Origin: SZUA-547 sp963669315
GTDB taxonomy: Bacteria > Pseudomonadota > Alphaproteobacteria > Rhodobacterales > Rhodobacteraceae
DNA: 64,000 nt
Direction of reading: 5' to 3'
Assembly: GCA_963669315.1 (NCBI GenBank)
Contig: OY770021.1
Coordinates: forward strand, 3,472,001 to 3,536,000
The notes under the pieces were generated by a model that saw nothing but the letters and a program-made list of their open reading frames with translations, made no database searches and had not been told where the DNA came from. A program made the translations under genes and the position numbers. Position 1 is the stretch's first letter; each line of letters starts with the position of its first letter. Positions 34,037 through 42,159 of this stretch are shown one piece after another.

Positions 34037-35260
34037 CTAGGAGACGCCAAGCCCCATCTTCATCGCTAGATGCCGCAAAGGCTTGACGCCATGAATGCTT
34101 TTCAGACCGGCACGACGCAGGTCACGCAGAGATTGGGATGCCTCGATCGCGGCTCGGTTGAGCGCATCTATTCCGGCGACATGGGCGACCGTATCCGGCC
34201 AGCGTGTATGATGATAGCGTGCGAGCAGTGCGGAGCCTCCGAAATCATCTCCCTTAGAGCGCGCCTCGATGCAAAGTGTCGCCAGCGTATCGATGTCCTT
34301 CAGCGACATGTTCAGACCTTGCGCGCCGATTGGCGGGACGACATGGGCGGCCTCAGCGATCAGGGCGACGCGGGGCGCATCCAACCGAGAGGCCAACTGG
34401 CTGATGATCGGCCATGCAGCCCGGCGCGAGGCAATTGTGAGCGGTCCGAGAACGCCAAGACTCGCCGCCGTCGCCTGTTCGGAAAATGCTGCGTCATCCA
34501 GTTGCATCAGCTCTGACGCACGCGAACCGGGAGTCATCCAGACCACACTGGAGCGCGGACTGTCGCCGACATCGGGCATCGGCACCAAGGTAAATGGTCC
34601 GCCCGTGCGGTGGATCTCCGTCGATACGCCTTGATGAGGGCGTGAGTGACTCACGGCGAAAACAAGGCCTTTCTGACCGTACCCCCAACGTTTCACCTTT
34701 ATCCCGCATATACGCCGAACCGCGGAATCCCGCCCGTCGGCGGCGATGACGAGCTTTGCGCGAACGAGACCGCCGTCGGCGAGTGTCGCAATCGCATTCT
34801 TGTCGCGGACCGTCATGCGGGTCACGCCAGCTGGCGCACGTAGTTCGGCGAGCGCCTGTGACTCGATTCGTTCCATGAGGGCGCGCCGGATCGCTGTGTT
34901 GGGCGCATTTGCGCCGAACGGCGTTTCCTGCACTTCCGACGAATCAAAATCAGCGACCTCTCGCGCCACGGGTTCGGGGCCGCCCGCATCGATCAGGCGC
35001 ATAATCCGCAGGTCTGCGGCTGTGTCGGCCACGCCGGTCCAGGCTCCTGCGCGGCGCAGGGTCTCGATCGAAGGTTGAAGGAATGCGGTTGTGCGTAAAT
35101 CGGCGCCGCTCTGCGTCGCGTCCGTGGGGGGAGGGGGCGCGGCGTCCACGCACAGCGTGCGGAACCCCTCCGTAGCGAAAAGCGCGGTCGCAGCCAGGCC
35201 AGCCACCCCGCCGCCGGCGACAAGCACATCCACCTCGTCCATCTTCGGTTTATTCGTCAT
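34037..35260 (-). CDS. UbiH/UbiF/COQ6-family FAD-dependent monooxygenase
   Basis: A 407-residue flavoprotein hydroxylase, probably one of the ring hydroxylases of ubiquinone synthesis. The FAD dinucleotide fold begins VDVLVAGGGVAGLAATALFA (about 10-29). The middle motif LVIAADGRDSAVRRICGIK (DG motif) binds FAD and NAD(P)H. The second FAD motif reads VALIAEAAHVVPPIGAQGLN, where relatives have G-D-A-A-H; Ala-Glu replaces Gly-Asp, a conservative but unusual change at a ribose-binding position. The ending NMSLKDIDTLATL is typical. The ring position it acts on cannot be told from sequence. Confidence 0.88.
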   Translation of the reverse strand: MTNKPKMDEVDVLVAGGGVAGLAATALFATEGFRTLCVDAAPPPPTDATQSGADLRTTAFLQPSIETLRRAGAWTGVADTAADLRIMRLIDAGGPEPVAREVADFDSSEVQETPFGANAPNTAIRRALMERIESQALAELRAPAGVTRMTVRDKNAIATLADGGLVRAKLVIAADGRDSAVRRICGIKVKRWGYGQKGLVFAVSHSRPHQGVSTEIHRTGGPFTLVPMPDVGDSPRSSVVWMTPGSRASELMQLDDAAFSEQATAASLGVLGPLTIASRRAAWPIISQLASRLDAPRVALIAEAAHVVPPIGAQGLNMSLKDIDTLATLCIEARSKGDDFGGSALLARYHHTRWPDTVAHVAGIDALNRAAIEASQSLRDLRRAGLKSIHGVKPLRHLAMKMGLGVS

Positions 35261-35328
35261 GCGACCCGCGCTTCCGTTTATACGATTGTCAGGCTATGCG
35301 GCTTTTCTGCGCTCCGCCACGACGTCAA

Positions 35329-36006
35329 TCAAACTTGCTTAAGAAAGCTCGATAGTTCTTTCGTCGCGATATCTACGAATGATGGTTTGTCGATGTTCTG
35401 ACGCCCATTGGTGAGCCAGACAGTCGTCATGCCCAGGTTTTTTGGAACCTGTAGATTTCGAACATCGTCTTCAATCATGATGGCGCGCTCCGGATCCATG
35501 CCATCCATTTCAACGATACGCCTGAAACCGTCCAGGGTTGGCTTTGGCGCGAAGTCCGCATCCTCAATCGCGTAAAAGGCATCAAAGAGGTCGCGCAGGC
35601 CGAGGCGCTCCGTCACCCGTTGCGCGTGGCGGCGTGAACCGTTGGTGTAGACGATCTTTCGCCCGGTAAGGCTTTGAATCTGCGAGCGCAGGCCAATATT
35701 GGCGTTCAGCGCGCTGACGTCTATGTCGTGCGCGAAGGCCAGGAACGGCTCTGACGGCATACCGTTTTGCGCCATCAGGCCCGTCAGCGTGGCGCCGTGT
35801 CCTTCCCAGTACTCTTCGCTGACCCGGCGCGCCTCTCTCGCATCGACCCAAAGTCGGCGGGAAACGAACTCCGTCATCCGAGCTTCGATCTGGTCAAACA
35901 GTCGCTCATCAGGGTGGTAGAGAGTATTGTCTAAATCGAATATCCATGTTTGGGCATGCGAAAGAGAGTGGCGATGCTCGTCGAATGATCCGGTCGGCAA
36001 TTTCAC
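35329..36006 (-). CDS. HAD-superfamily pyrimidine 5'-nucleotidase
   Basis: A 225-residue HAD phosphatase of the SDT1/pyrimidine 5'-nucleotidase group. Motif I WIFDLDNTLYHPDERLF (D-x-D-N-T-L-Y) marks this group; motif II is VYTNGSRRHAQRV, the lysine motif is FAPKPTLDGF, and motif IV is MIEDDVRNLQVPKNLGMTT. It likely dephosphorylates UMP or CMP, or related damaged nucleotides. Its ATG overlaps the msrB stop by 4 bp, so it is the second gene of a two-gene operon. Confidence 0.9.
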   Translation of the reverse strand: MKLPTGSFDEHRHSLSHAQTWIFDLDNTLYHPDERLFDQIEARMTEFVSRRLWVDAREARRVSEEYWEGHGATLTGLMAQNGMPSEPFLAFAHDIDVSALNANIGLRSQIQSLTGRKIVYTNGSRRHAQRVTERLGLRDLFDAFYAIEDADFAPKPTLDGFRRIVEMDGMDPERAIMIEDDVRNLQVPKNLGMTTVWLTNGRQNIDKPSFVDIATKELSSFLKQV

Positions 36007-36404
36007 TCCGATTCTTCCGGATCAAATTTTAGCGCAACGCCGTTGATGCAGTAGCGCAGACCCGTCGGGTCGGGGCCGTCGGGGAAGACATGTCCAAGAT
36101 GCGCGTCGCAACGAGAGCACAACACCTCCGTCCGCCGCATGAAAAGCTTGCGATCGTCTTTCTCATCGATGCGGCCCGATGCGATCGGTTCGTAAAAGCT
36201 CGGCCAACCAGTTCCGGAATCGAACTTGGCTGAGGCGTCGAACAGCGGCGCGTCGCAGCAAGCGCAGCGGAATTCTCCGGGCGCCTTTGGGAAATCGTCA
36301 TGCGTGAAGGCGCGTTCGGTTCCACTGCGGCGCGTGACCTTGTAGGCCAATGGCGACAATTGCTCGCGCCATTCGGCGTCGGTCTTTGTTATCTTTTCGC
36401 TCAT
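36003..36404 (-). CDS. msrB: Peptide-methionine (R)-S-oxide reductase
   Basis: A 133-residue repair enzyme that reduces methionine-R-sulfoxide in proteins. Zinc-binding cysteine pairs are in RCACCDAPLFD and VLCSRCDAHLGHVFPDGPDP; the catalytic Cys is in GLRYCINGVAL; substrate-site residues are in SGTGWPSFYEPI. The second zinc pair reads LCSRCDAHLG, a normal form. The start at 36402-36404 has TAGGAGAG in front. It is followed by a HAD nucleotidase with 4-bp overlap. Confidence 0.95.
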   Translation of the reverse strand: MSEKITKTDAEWREQLSPLAYKVTRRSGTERAFTHDDFPKAPGEFRCACCDAPLFDASAKFDSGTGWPSFYEPIASGRIDEKDDRKLFMRRTEVLCSRCDAHLGHVFPDGPDPTGLRYCINGVALKFDPEESE

Positions 36405-36525
36405 TCTAGCTCTCCTAAGGGCGCCTGCTTTGGTTTGGGAGCGTGACGGAAATGTTCGTCCGCGTCATTAATATGTATTCAGGAGTCCTTATCTAGGGCT
36501 CGCCCGTTCAAAGTGGAGCCTTTCA

Positions 36526-37287
36526 ATGGCGATTTTCAATCTTGGTCGATACGTCGTCCGGCGGGCGGAGACGAGTGATGATGTCCGTCGCGCGCAACAA
36601 TTGCGGTATCTGACGTTTATTGCTGAGCGAGAAATGGGCGAAGATGCGCGCACGCGTGGCGATGGGCTGGATCGCGATGCGTTTGACGAGCGCTGTATCC
36701 ATATTCTGATTGAGGATAAGAAAGCAGGCCAGCTGGTGTGCTGCTTTCGGATGATGCCGCTTAAAGACGGGGCCGATGTCGGCCTCAGCTATTCCGCCCA
36801 GTATTACGACCTTTCGAATCTGGAGAGCTATTCGGAGCCCTTGCTGGAGATGGGGCGGTTTTGCATCCATCCGGAGTACAAGGATCCCAACATCCTGCGC
36901 CTCGCCTGGCGCGAGGTCAGCCGGGTCGTCGATGAATTTGGCATCGAGTTACTATTCGGCTGCTCCAGCTTTGAGGGGGTGGAGGCGGACGACTATGTCG
37001 ATTCATTCGCACTGCTGAAAGAGCGGCACTTGGCGCCGACGCGTTGGTTGCCGCGCGTGAAGGCAGCGCAAGTGTTTCGCTTCGGTCACTTGCTGAAACC
37101 CAGACGGCCGGACCTAAAAATCGCGATGCGCCGCATGCCGCCGCTTCTGCGCAGCTATCTATTGCTGGGCGGCTGGGTCAGCGACCACGCTGTGATCGAC
37201 AACGATCTCAACACGTTACACGTGTTTACTGGTGTGGAAATCAAGGCTGTGCCGCCAAAACGCGCTCAATTGCTTCGCGGGGCGTAA
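36526..37287 (+). CDS. olsB: OlsB-type L-ornithine N(alpha)-acyltransferase
   Basis: A 253-residue GNAT-fold acyltransferase that attaches 3-hydroxy-acyl from ACP to ornithine, the first step of ornithine lipid synthesis. Typical parts: LRYLTFIAEREMG near 27, DAFDERCIHILIEDKKAGQL, VCCFRMMPL, MGRFCIHPEYKDPNILRLAW near 110 and LFGCSSFEGVEADDY near 145. Family length is about 250-300. No olsA-type O-acyltransferase is adjacent; OlsA must lie elsewhere. The start ATG 36526 is the first and family-consistent. Confidence 0.85.
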   Translation: MAIFNLGRYVVRRAETSDDVRRAQQLRYLTFIAEREMGEDARTRGDGLDRDAFDERCIHILIEDKKAGQLVCCFRMMPLKDGADVGLSYSAQYYDLSNLESYSEPLLEMGRFCIHPEYKDPNILRLAWREVSRVVDEFGIELLFGCSSFEGVEADDYVDSFALLKERHLAPTRWLPRVKAAQVFRFGHLLKPRRPDLKIAMRRMPPLLRSYLLLGGWVSDHAVIDNDLNTLHVFTGVEIKAVPPKRAQLLRGA

Positions 37288-37329
37288 GTCGCCCTGTCAG
37301 TCGTCTGGGCGCAGGGCTAGTGTTGCGCC

Positions 37330-38301
37330 ATGAGCGCTGATTCGACCCCCCGCAAAATCGATCTTTCCCCTTTCTCGGCAGAGCCGAGCGAGGAAACGAA
37401 GGCCTTTAACAAGAAGTTCGAGAAGTTCCTCGCGGGCCTGCCGCCGGTGCACGAACTTCCTCCGAGCGTCACGCGCCAGGCGCGCGAGGACGGAAAGAGC
37501 ATATTTCCACCGGCCGGTCCGTTGGAGGGTTCGGAGTGGTGGCGCATTCCCGGATATCGCGGCCGTGACGCGCGGGTGAGGGTCTCCATGCCGGACGGCG
37601 AGCCGGAAGGCGTCTATCTGCATGTTCATGGCGGAGGGTGGACGCTGGGGTCGCCGGCGCATTTCGACCTCTACAATCAAAAGCTCGCCAAGGCTGCAGG
37701 GGTCGCGGTGGCCTCGATCGAGTATCGGCTGGCGCCGGAAGACCCGTGGCCAGCTGGCCCCGATGACGTATGGGCGGCGGCGCTGTGGTTACTGGTCAGC
37801 GGCAAGGCCCGGTTCGGGACGGACAAGTTCGTGATCGGTGGCGAAAGCGCCGGAGCGCATCTGGTTTCAATCGCGCTGCAGCGGGCGAAGTATGATGGGA
37901 TGGCGGACCTCTTTCGCGGCGCCGTGTTGACCTATGGCTGCTTTGATCTTTGCAAGACGCCGTCATTGAGGGATTGGGGAGAGCGAAAGCTGGTACTTTC
38001 GACACCCACGGTCGACTGGTTTTCCGAGAATTTTGTTCCCGACCGGGAAAAGTGGGAATCGCCGGAAATTTCAACTATCCGCGCAGATGTTTCCGGTATG
38101 CCTCCGGCGTTGTTTCAGGTCGGCACCATGGATCCGCTGCTGGATGACACGCTGATTATGGCCAAGCGCTGGCTGGCGGCGGGGAATGAGGCGGAGTTGC
38201 TGGTCTACCCGGGCGGCATCCACACATTCGACATGTTCGACATTCCGATTGCGCATGAGAGCCACGCGGCGACGGCCGAATTCGTGAAGTCGCGGCTCTG
38301 A
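37330..38301 (+). CDS. Alpha/beta hydrolase of the hormone-sensitive-lipase type
   Basis: A 323-residue esterase-like enzyme. The oxyanion motif is HVHGGGWTLGSPAHF (HGGG, near residue 100); nucleophile elbow is FVIGGESAGAHLVSIAL (G-E-S-A-G, Ser near 176); the Asp lies in VGTMDPLLDDTLIMA and the His in GGIHTFDMFDI. This fits the HSL/family IV carboxylesterases, with acetylated or short-chain esters as usual substrates. Its stop lies 3 bp from the end of the convergent gamma-glutamyltransferase gene. The physiological substrate is unknown. Confidence 0.9.
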   Translation: MSADSTPRKIDLSPFSAEPSEETKAFNKKFEKFLAGLPPVHELPPSVTRQAREDGKSIFPPAGPLEGSEWWRIPGYRGRDARVRVSMPDGEPEGVYLHVHGGGWTLGSPAHFDLYNQKLAKAAGVAVASIEYRLAPEDPWPAGPDDVWAAALWLLVSGKARFGTDKFVIGGESAGAHLVSIALQRAKYDGMADLFRGAVLTYGCFDLCKTPSLRDWGERKLVLSTPTVDWFSENFVPDREKWESPEISTIRADVSGMPPALFQVGTMDPLLDDTLIMAKRWLAAGNEAELLVYPGGIHTFDMFDIPIAHESHAATAEFVKSRL

Positions 38302-38304
38302 GGA

Positions 38305-40035
38305 TCAATCGCCCAAGGCGACCCCTTCCCGCCTTGGGTCCGCGGCGCCGATCAGCCCGTCCGGCGTGATCTGAATCGCGTGAAGCCCTGAGTTGAGGTT
38401 GCGGACGTTGATCTGATGTCCACGCGCAGAGAGCGGCAATTCCATGCCTGCGGCTTCGGTGTTCTCCTCCAGATCCGTCGCGCCGTTTCGGTTGACGACA
38501 TTGCCGAGGGAGATCGCCTGCTGCGGATCCATATCCCAAACTAGAATACCGATCAGCGACTGCGTGACGTAGCCGATGATGCGCGATCCGCCGGGAGAGC
38601 CGATCAGCAGAACCGGTTCGCCGTCCTTCAGCACGATTGTCGGGGCCATCGAAGAGCGGGGGCGTTTGCCGGCCTCGACCCGGTTGGCGACTGGTTTGCC
38701 GTCCTTTTCAGGTATGAATGAGAAGTCGGTCAGCTCGTTATTCAGCAGGAACCCATTGGTCAAAATGCGGCTGCCAAAGCCGGTTTCGATTGTCGTGGTC
38801 ATGGAGACCATGTCGCCGTAGGAATCGACGATGACGAAGTGAGAGGTGCCCGGCCGATCGGTTGAGGCGTCGGGCGCGAGCAGTAAAGATTCGTCCCAGG
38901 GCGGTTGACCGGCGATCGCTTTGCCGCTGGCTTCCGTTGCGTTGATCAATTTGGCTCGGTCAGTGATGTAGTCCGGGTTCAGCAAGCCCTTCGGAATAAT
39001 AACGAAATCGCTGTCAGACATGTAAAGCGCGCGGTCAGCGAAAGCGAGGCGAGAGGCCTCTGTGATTAGGTGATACCCATCCAAATTCGGGCCGCTACCC
39101 AAATTGGATGTCTCGAGCAGCATAAGGATTTGCCCAACTGTCAAACCGCCGGAAGACGGCGGACCCATGCCGCAAATCTCGTAACCGCGGAATTGCGCGC
39201 AGACAGGCGGCCGCTCCAAAACGTCATAGGCGGCAAGGTCGCGCATCGTAAGCTCGCCCGGATTATCGTCTGTTCTGACCGCCGCGACGATGTCGCCCGC
39301 CAATACGCCCCGGTAAAAGGGTTCCGAGCCGTGCGCTGCGATCAATCGCAGAGTTCTCGCGAAGTCCCGGTTTTCAAACCGATCCCCCTCTTGCAGCGGC
39401 GTTCCGTCAGCGCGGGAGAATTGGCGTTTTGTGTCCGGGAAAACGTCCAAGCCCTTCTCCATGGCGCTTTGGATGGAAGCGGCGAGACGCGGAGAGACAG
39501 GAAAGCCCGCTTCGGCGCGCAAAATCGCAGCTTCGAAAAGCGTCTCCCAGGGCAAACGGCCATGATGGACATGAGCCTCTTCAAGCAGTCTCAGCACGCC
39601 GGGAACGCCGACAGAGCGCCCGCCGATCACCGCGTCCCAAAACTTGATTGGCGTTCCATCTACGTCGAGCCAATAATCGGGCCTGGCGGAGTATGGTGCA
39701 GTCTCTCTGCCGTCATAGGTCTTCAGCCGTTCTGCGCTGGCGTCCCAGTAGAGCATAAAGGCGCCGCCGCCGATGCCGGACGATTGCGGCTCCACCAGGT
39801 TCAGCATCATCTGGACAGCGACCGCGGCGTCGGCGGCGGACCCACCGGCGGAAAGCACCGCGCGGCCAGCCTCCGCCGCCATAGGGTGCGCGGCCGCGAC
39901 CATGTAATCGGAGGCGTGGACGGATTCGCGTTCCGTCACTGAATAGGTCGCCTCGGGTTGGGGTGACGCCACCTCCTGCGCGTAGGCAGGTAAGGTCAAA
40001 GCGGCAAGGAGTGCGAAAACAGGCGTCTGGCGCAT
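38305..40035 (-). CDS. ggt: Gamma-glutamyltransferase
   Basis: A periplasmic enzyme that removes or transfers the gamma-glutamyl group of glutathione. I start at ATG 40033-40035, which gives a signal peptide QTPVFALLAALTLPAYAQEV with cleavage after AYA; GTG 40045 would add four residues. The proenzyme cuts itself before the nucleophile Thr in PGTSHFVIVDSYGDMVSMTT (near residue 380). Substrate-site residues: VEPQSSGIGGGAFMLYWDA (about 85-105), YDGRETAPY, and GSPGGSRIIGYVTQ in the small subunit. All expected parts are present, so it should be active in glutathione recycling or in use of glutathione as amino acid source. Confidence 0.94.
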   Translation of the reverse strand: MRQTPVFALLAALTLPAYAQEVASPQPEATYSVTERESVHASDYMVAAAHPMAAEAGRAVLSAGGSAADAAVAVQMMLNLVEPQSSGIGGGAFMLYWDASAERLKTYDGRETAPYSARPDYWLDVDGTPIKFWDAVIGGRSVGVPGVLRLLEEAHVHHGRLPWETLFEAAILRAEAGFPVSPRLAASIQSAMEKGLDVFPDTKRQFSRADGTPLQEGDRFENRDFARTLRLIAAHGSEPFYRGVLAGDIVAAVRTDDNPGELTMRDLAAYDVLERPPVCAQFRGYEICGMGPPSSGGLTVGQILMLLETSNLGSGPNLDGYHLITEASRLAFADRALYMSDSDFVIIPKGLLNPDYITDRAKLINATEASGKAIAGQPPWDESLLLAPDASTDRPGTSHFVIVDSYGDMVSMTTTIETGFGSRILTNGFLLNNELTDFSFIPEKDGKPVANRVEAGKRPRSSMAPTIVLKDGEPVLLIGSPGGSRIIGYVTQSLIGILVWDMDPQQAISLGNVVNRNGATDLEENTEAAGMELPLSARGHQINVRNLNSGLHAIQITPDGLIGAADPRREGVALGD

Positions 40036-40114
40036 GGCGACTCTCACTGTGGAACCACCGTCAGGGTAAGCGCACGCGCTTCTTTTTGGCGAAACTTTCC
40101 GTGATGGCGCGGCT

Positions 40115-41140
40115 TTATCCGCCAGTGACGCTCATATGCCGCGAAACCTCGCCGCCGACATGCTGTCGGGAGTAATCGAAGTCATGCCCTTGAGGCTTGC
40201 GATCGATCGCCTTGCGGATTGTGTCGATAAGCGGCGCATCGTCATCCGCATGGGCGCGAAGCGGTTTGCGCAGGTCAGCGTCGTCATCCTGCCCGAGGCA
40301 CATGTAAAGCTGCCCGGTGCAGGTCAGCCGAACCCGATTGCAGCTTTCGCAGAAATTATGGCTGAGCGGCGTGATGAAGCCGATCTTGCCGCCGGTCTCG
40401 CCGACCTCGACATAGCGGGCCGGGCCGCCGGTGCGATAGGGGATGTCTGTCAGCGTCCAGCGCGCCTCCAGATCGCGGCGAAGCTGCTTCAGGCTGTAAT
40501 ACTGCTCGAGTCGCTCTTCTTCGCCCATGTCGCCCATGGGCATGACCTCGATGAATGTCAGGTCGAATCCGCGCTCGCCGCACCATTCGGTCATGCGGTG
40601 AATCTCATCGCAATTGACGCCTTTCAGCGCGACGGCGTTGATCTTGATCTTGAGGCCCGCCTCGACCGCCGCGTCGATCCCGTCCATCACCTGGCTGTAG
40701 CGCCCCCAACGAGTAATTTTCGCGAATTTGGCCTCGTCCAGCGTATCGAGCGAGACGTTTACCCGACGAACGCCAATGTCATGCAGCGGCTTCGCAAAGC
40801 GGGTCAGCTGGCTGCCATTGGTCGTGAGCGTCAACTCATCCAGCGCGCCGGACTGAAGGTGGCGCCCCATGCGCTCGAAGAACCAGATGATGTTGCGGCG
40901 GACGAGTGGTTCTCCGCCCGTGATCCGCAACTTGCGCACGCCGAGCCGTACGAAAGCAGAGCAGAGACGGTCCATCTCTTCCAGCGTCAGAAGCTCTTTC
41001 TTGGGCAGGAACTGCATGTGCTCGGCCATGCAATAGACGCAGCGGAAATCGCACCGATCCGTCACCGATACCCGAAGATAGGTGATCGCCCGCTGAAACG
41101 GGTCGACCAGCTGTGGGACCGCGTCCGGTTTGGTGAGCAT
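40115..41140 (-). CDS. moaA: GTP 3',8-cyclase
   Basis: A radical-SAM enzyme, first step of molybdenum cofactor synthesis. Its 341 residues include the SAM cluster cysteines 30, 34 and 37 in RVSVTDRCDFRCVYCMA, GGEPLVRRNIIWFFERMG, and the second Fe-S cluster in HNFCESCNRVRLTCTGQLYM. The C-terminus carries HMSVTGG, close to the double-glycine end needed with MoaC. No other moa gene is adjacent. Full length and all cysteines are present. Confidence 0.96.
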   Translation of the reverse strand: MLTKPDAVPQLVDPFQRAITYLRVSVTDRCDFRCVYCMAEHMQFLPKKELLTLEEMDRLCSAFVRLGVRKLRITGGEPLVRRNIIWFFERMGRHLQSGALDELTLTTNGSQLTRFAKPLHDIGVRRVNVSLDTLDEAKFAKITRWGRYSQVMDGIDAAVEAGLKIKINAVALKGVNCDEIHRMTEWCGERGFDLTFIEVMPMGDMGEEERLEQYYSLKQLRRDLEARWTLTDIPYRTGGPARYVEVGETGGKIGFITPLSHNFCESCNRVRLTCTGQLYMCLGQDDDADLRKPLRAHADDDAPLIDTIRKAIDRKPQGHDFDYSRQHVGGEVSRHMSVTGG

Positions 41141-41327
41141 GTCGTCTCCCTGTGCGCCGCTGAAAGCGGTCTTGGCCGATATTTAGAACTGTGAGGGCGT
41201 TGGGGCAAACAAGATTGTCCGGTTTTTCCAGTTTGGCCGACAAGGCCATCATTAAAATGACCGGAGTTTGCAATAGAAAGGGCGAGTCAACGGCCCGCCC
41301 GCATTACATCGGTATGTATTGCAGCGC

Positions 41328-42038
41328 CTAGCGGCGCCTCTTCTTCTCGAGCATCGCGGTTACATAGCCGCTTGGATTGGTGCGCACCGCGCGCATATGG
41401 CCGTCGGGGCCAATCCAATAAAGCCGTTCACTGATCCCGCTTCTGACCAGAAGCTTATCCTCCGCGACGAAGCGCGCATTTCGAGTATAGGCGGTGGCGA
41501 ACTGGCCCCACGGCGCATAGGGCGCGTGCATGGATACGACCTCGGCGGTGCCGTCGGGGCGCACGTCGACAATACGAATGTCATGGCAGACGACTCCGTC
41601 CCAAGATCCGTTGCCCCAGTGACCGAGGAATCTCGTCCATTTTTTAGGAACGGTCGCGTCCGCTTTCTGAATAGGGCGCTGGCTGAACAGAACGACGCTT
41701 TGACAGGATCCTCGTTCCGGATAGGTCAATCCGGTTGGGTCCAGCGCGACTACGCCGTTGGCGATCGGCTTTGGCGCCATCCGCGGCCCAGGTTTGATGG
41801 CTTGAGCGGCGGAGAAAGTGCCAGCCGCGGCGGCCGCGGCCAATTTCGTCGCCGTGAGGTCGGGAGTGGGCGCACTGGATACGATGCGCCGCGGATTGGG
41901 CGCTGGTATCAGCCAGCCATCGGCGGTGCGGGCGAATTGCGGCTCAGGCGGTGCGGCCGCGACAGGCGCGTCATCACCCGTCGTCACACATCCGGACAGA
42001 AGCACCGCTCCAGCAATCGCGATTGCAAGTTGTTTCAT
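41328..42038 (-). CDS. Hypothetical lipoprotein
   Basis: A 236-residue lipoprotein: signal QLAIAIAGAVLLSGCVTTGD with lipobox LSGC. An Ala/Pro-rich linker (about 25-100) leads to a C-terminal domain with RGSCQSVVLFSQRP, FLGHWGNGSWDGVVCHDIRI, PDGTAEVVSMHAPYAPWGQ and ERLYWIGPDGHMRA. The two cysteines in this domain (RGSC and VVCHD) may form a disulfide. I do not recognise the family. I chose ATG 42036-42038 from the signal peptide; the extension to 42167 overlaps glmS and lacks this character. It follows glmS on the same strand with a 121-bp gap. Confidence 0.8.
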   Translation of the reverse strand: MKQLAIAIAGAVLLSGCVTTGDDAPVAAAPPEPQFARTADGWLIPAPNPRRIVSSAPTPDLTATKLAAAAAAGTFSAAQAIKPGPRMAPKPIANGVVALDPTGLTYPERGSCQSVVLFSQRPIQKADATVPKKWTRFLGHWGNGSWDGVVCHDIRIVDVRPDGTAEVVSMHAPYAPWGQFATAYTRNARFVAEDKLLVRSGISERLYWIGPDGHMRAVRTNPSGYVTAMLEKKRRR

Positions 42039-42159
42039 TCTCGGGCCCTCGCCTATCACGCCACACGACTTCTGGCCGAAAACCCCAACACGGCCATCGC
42101 TGAACGTCGCCGAAGTGCGGCATTTGGTCAAGACTTGGCGGAATGGTTGGCGCGAAACG

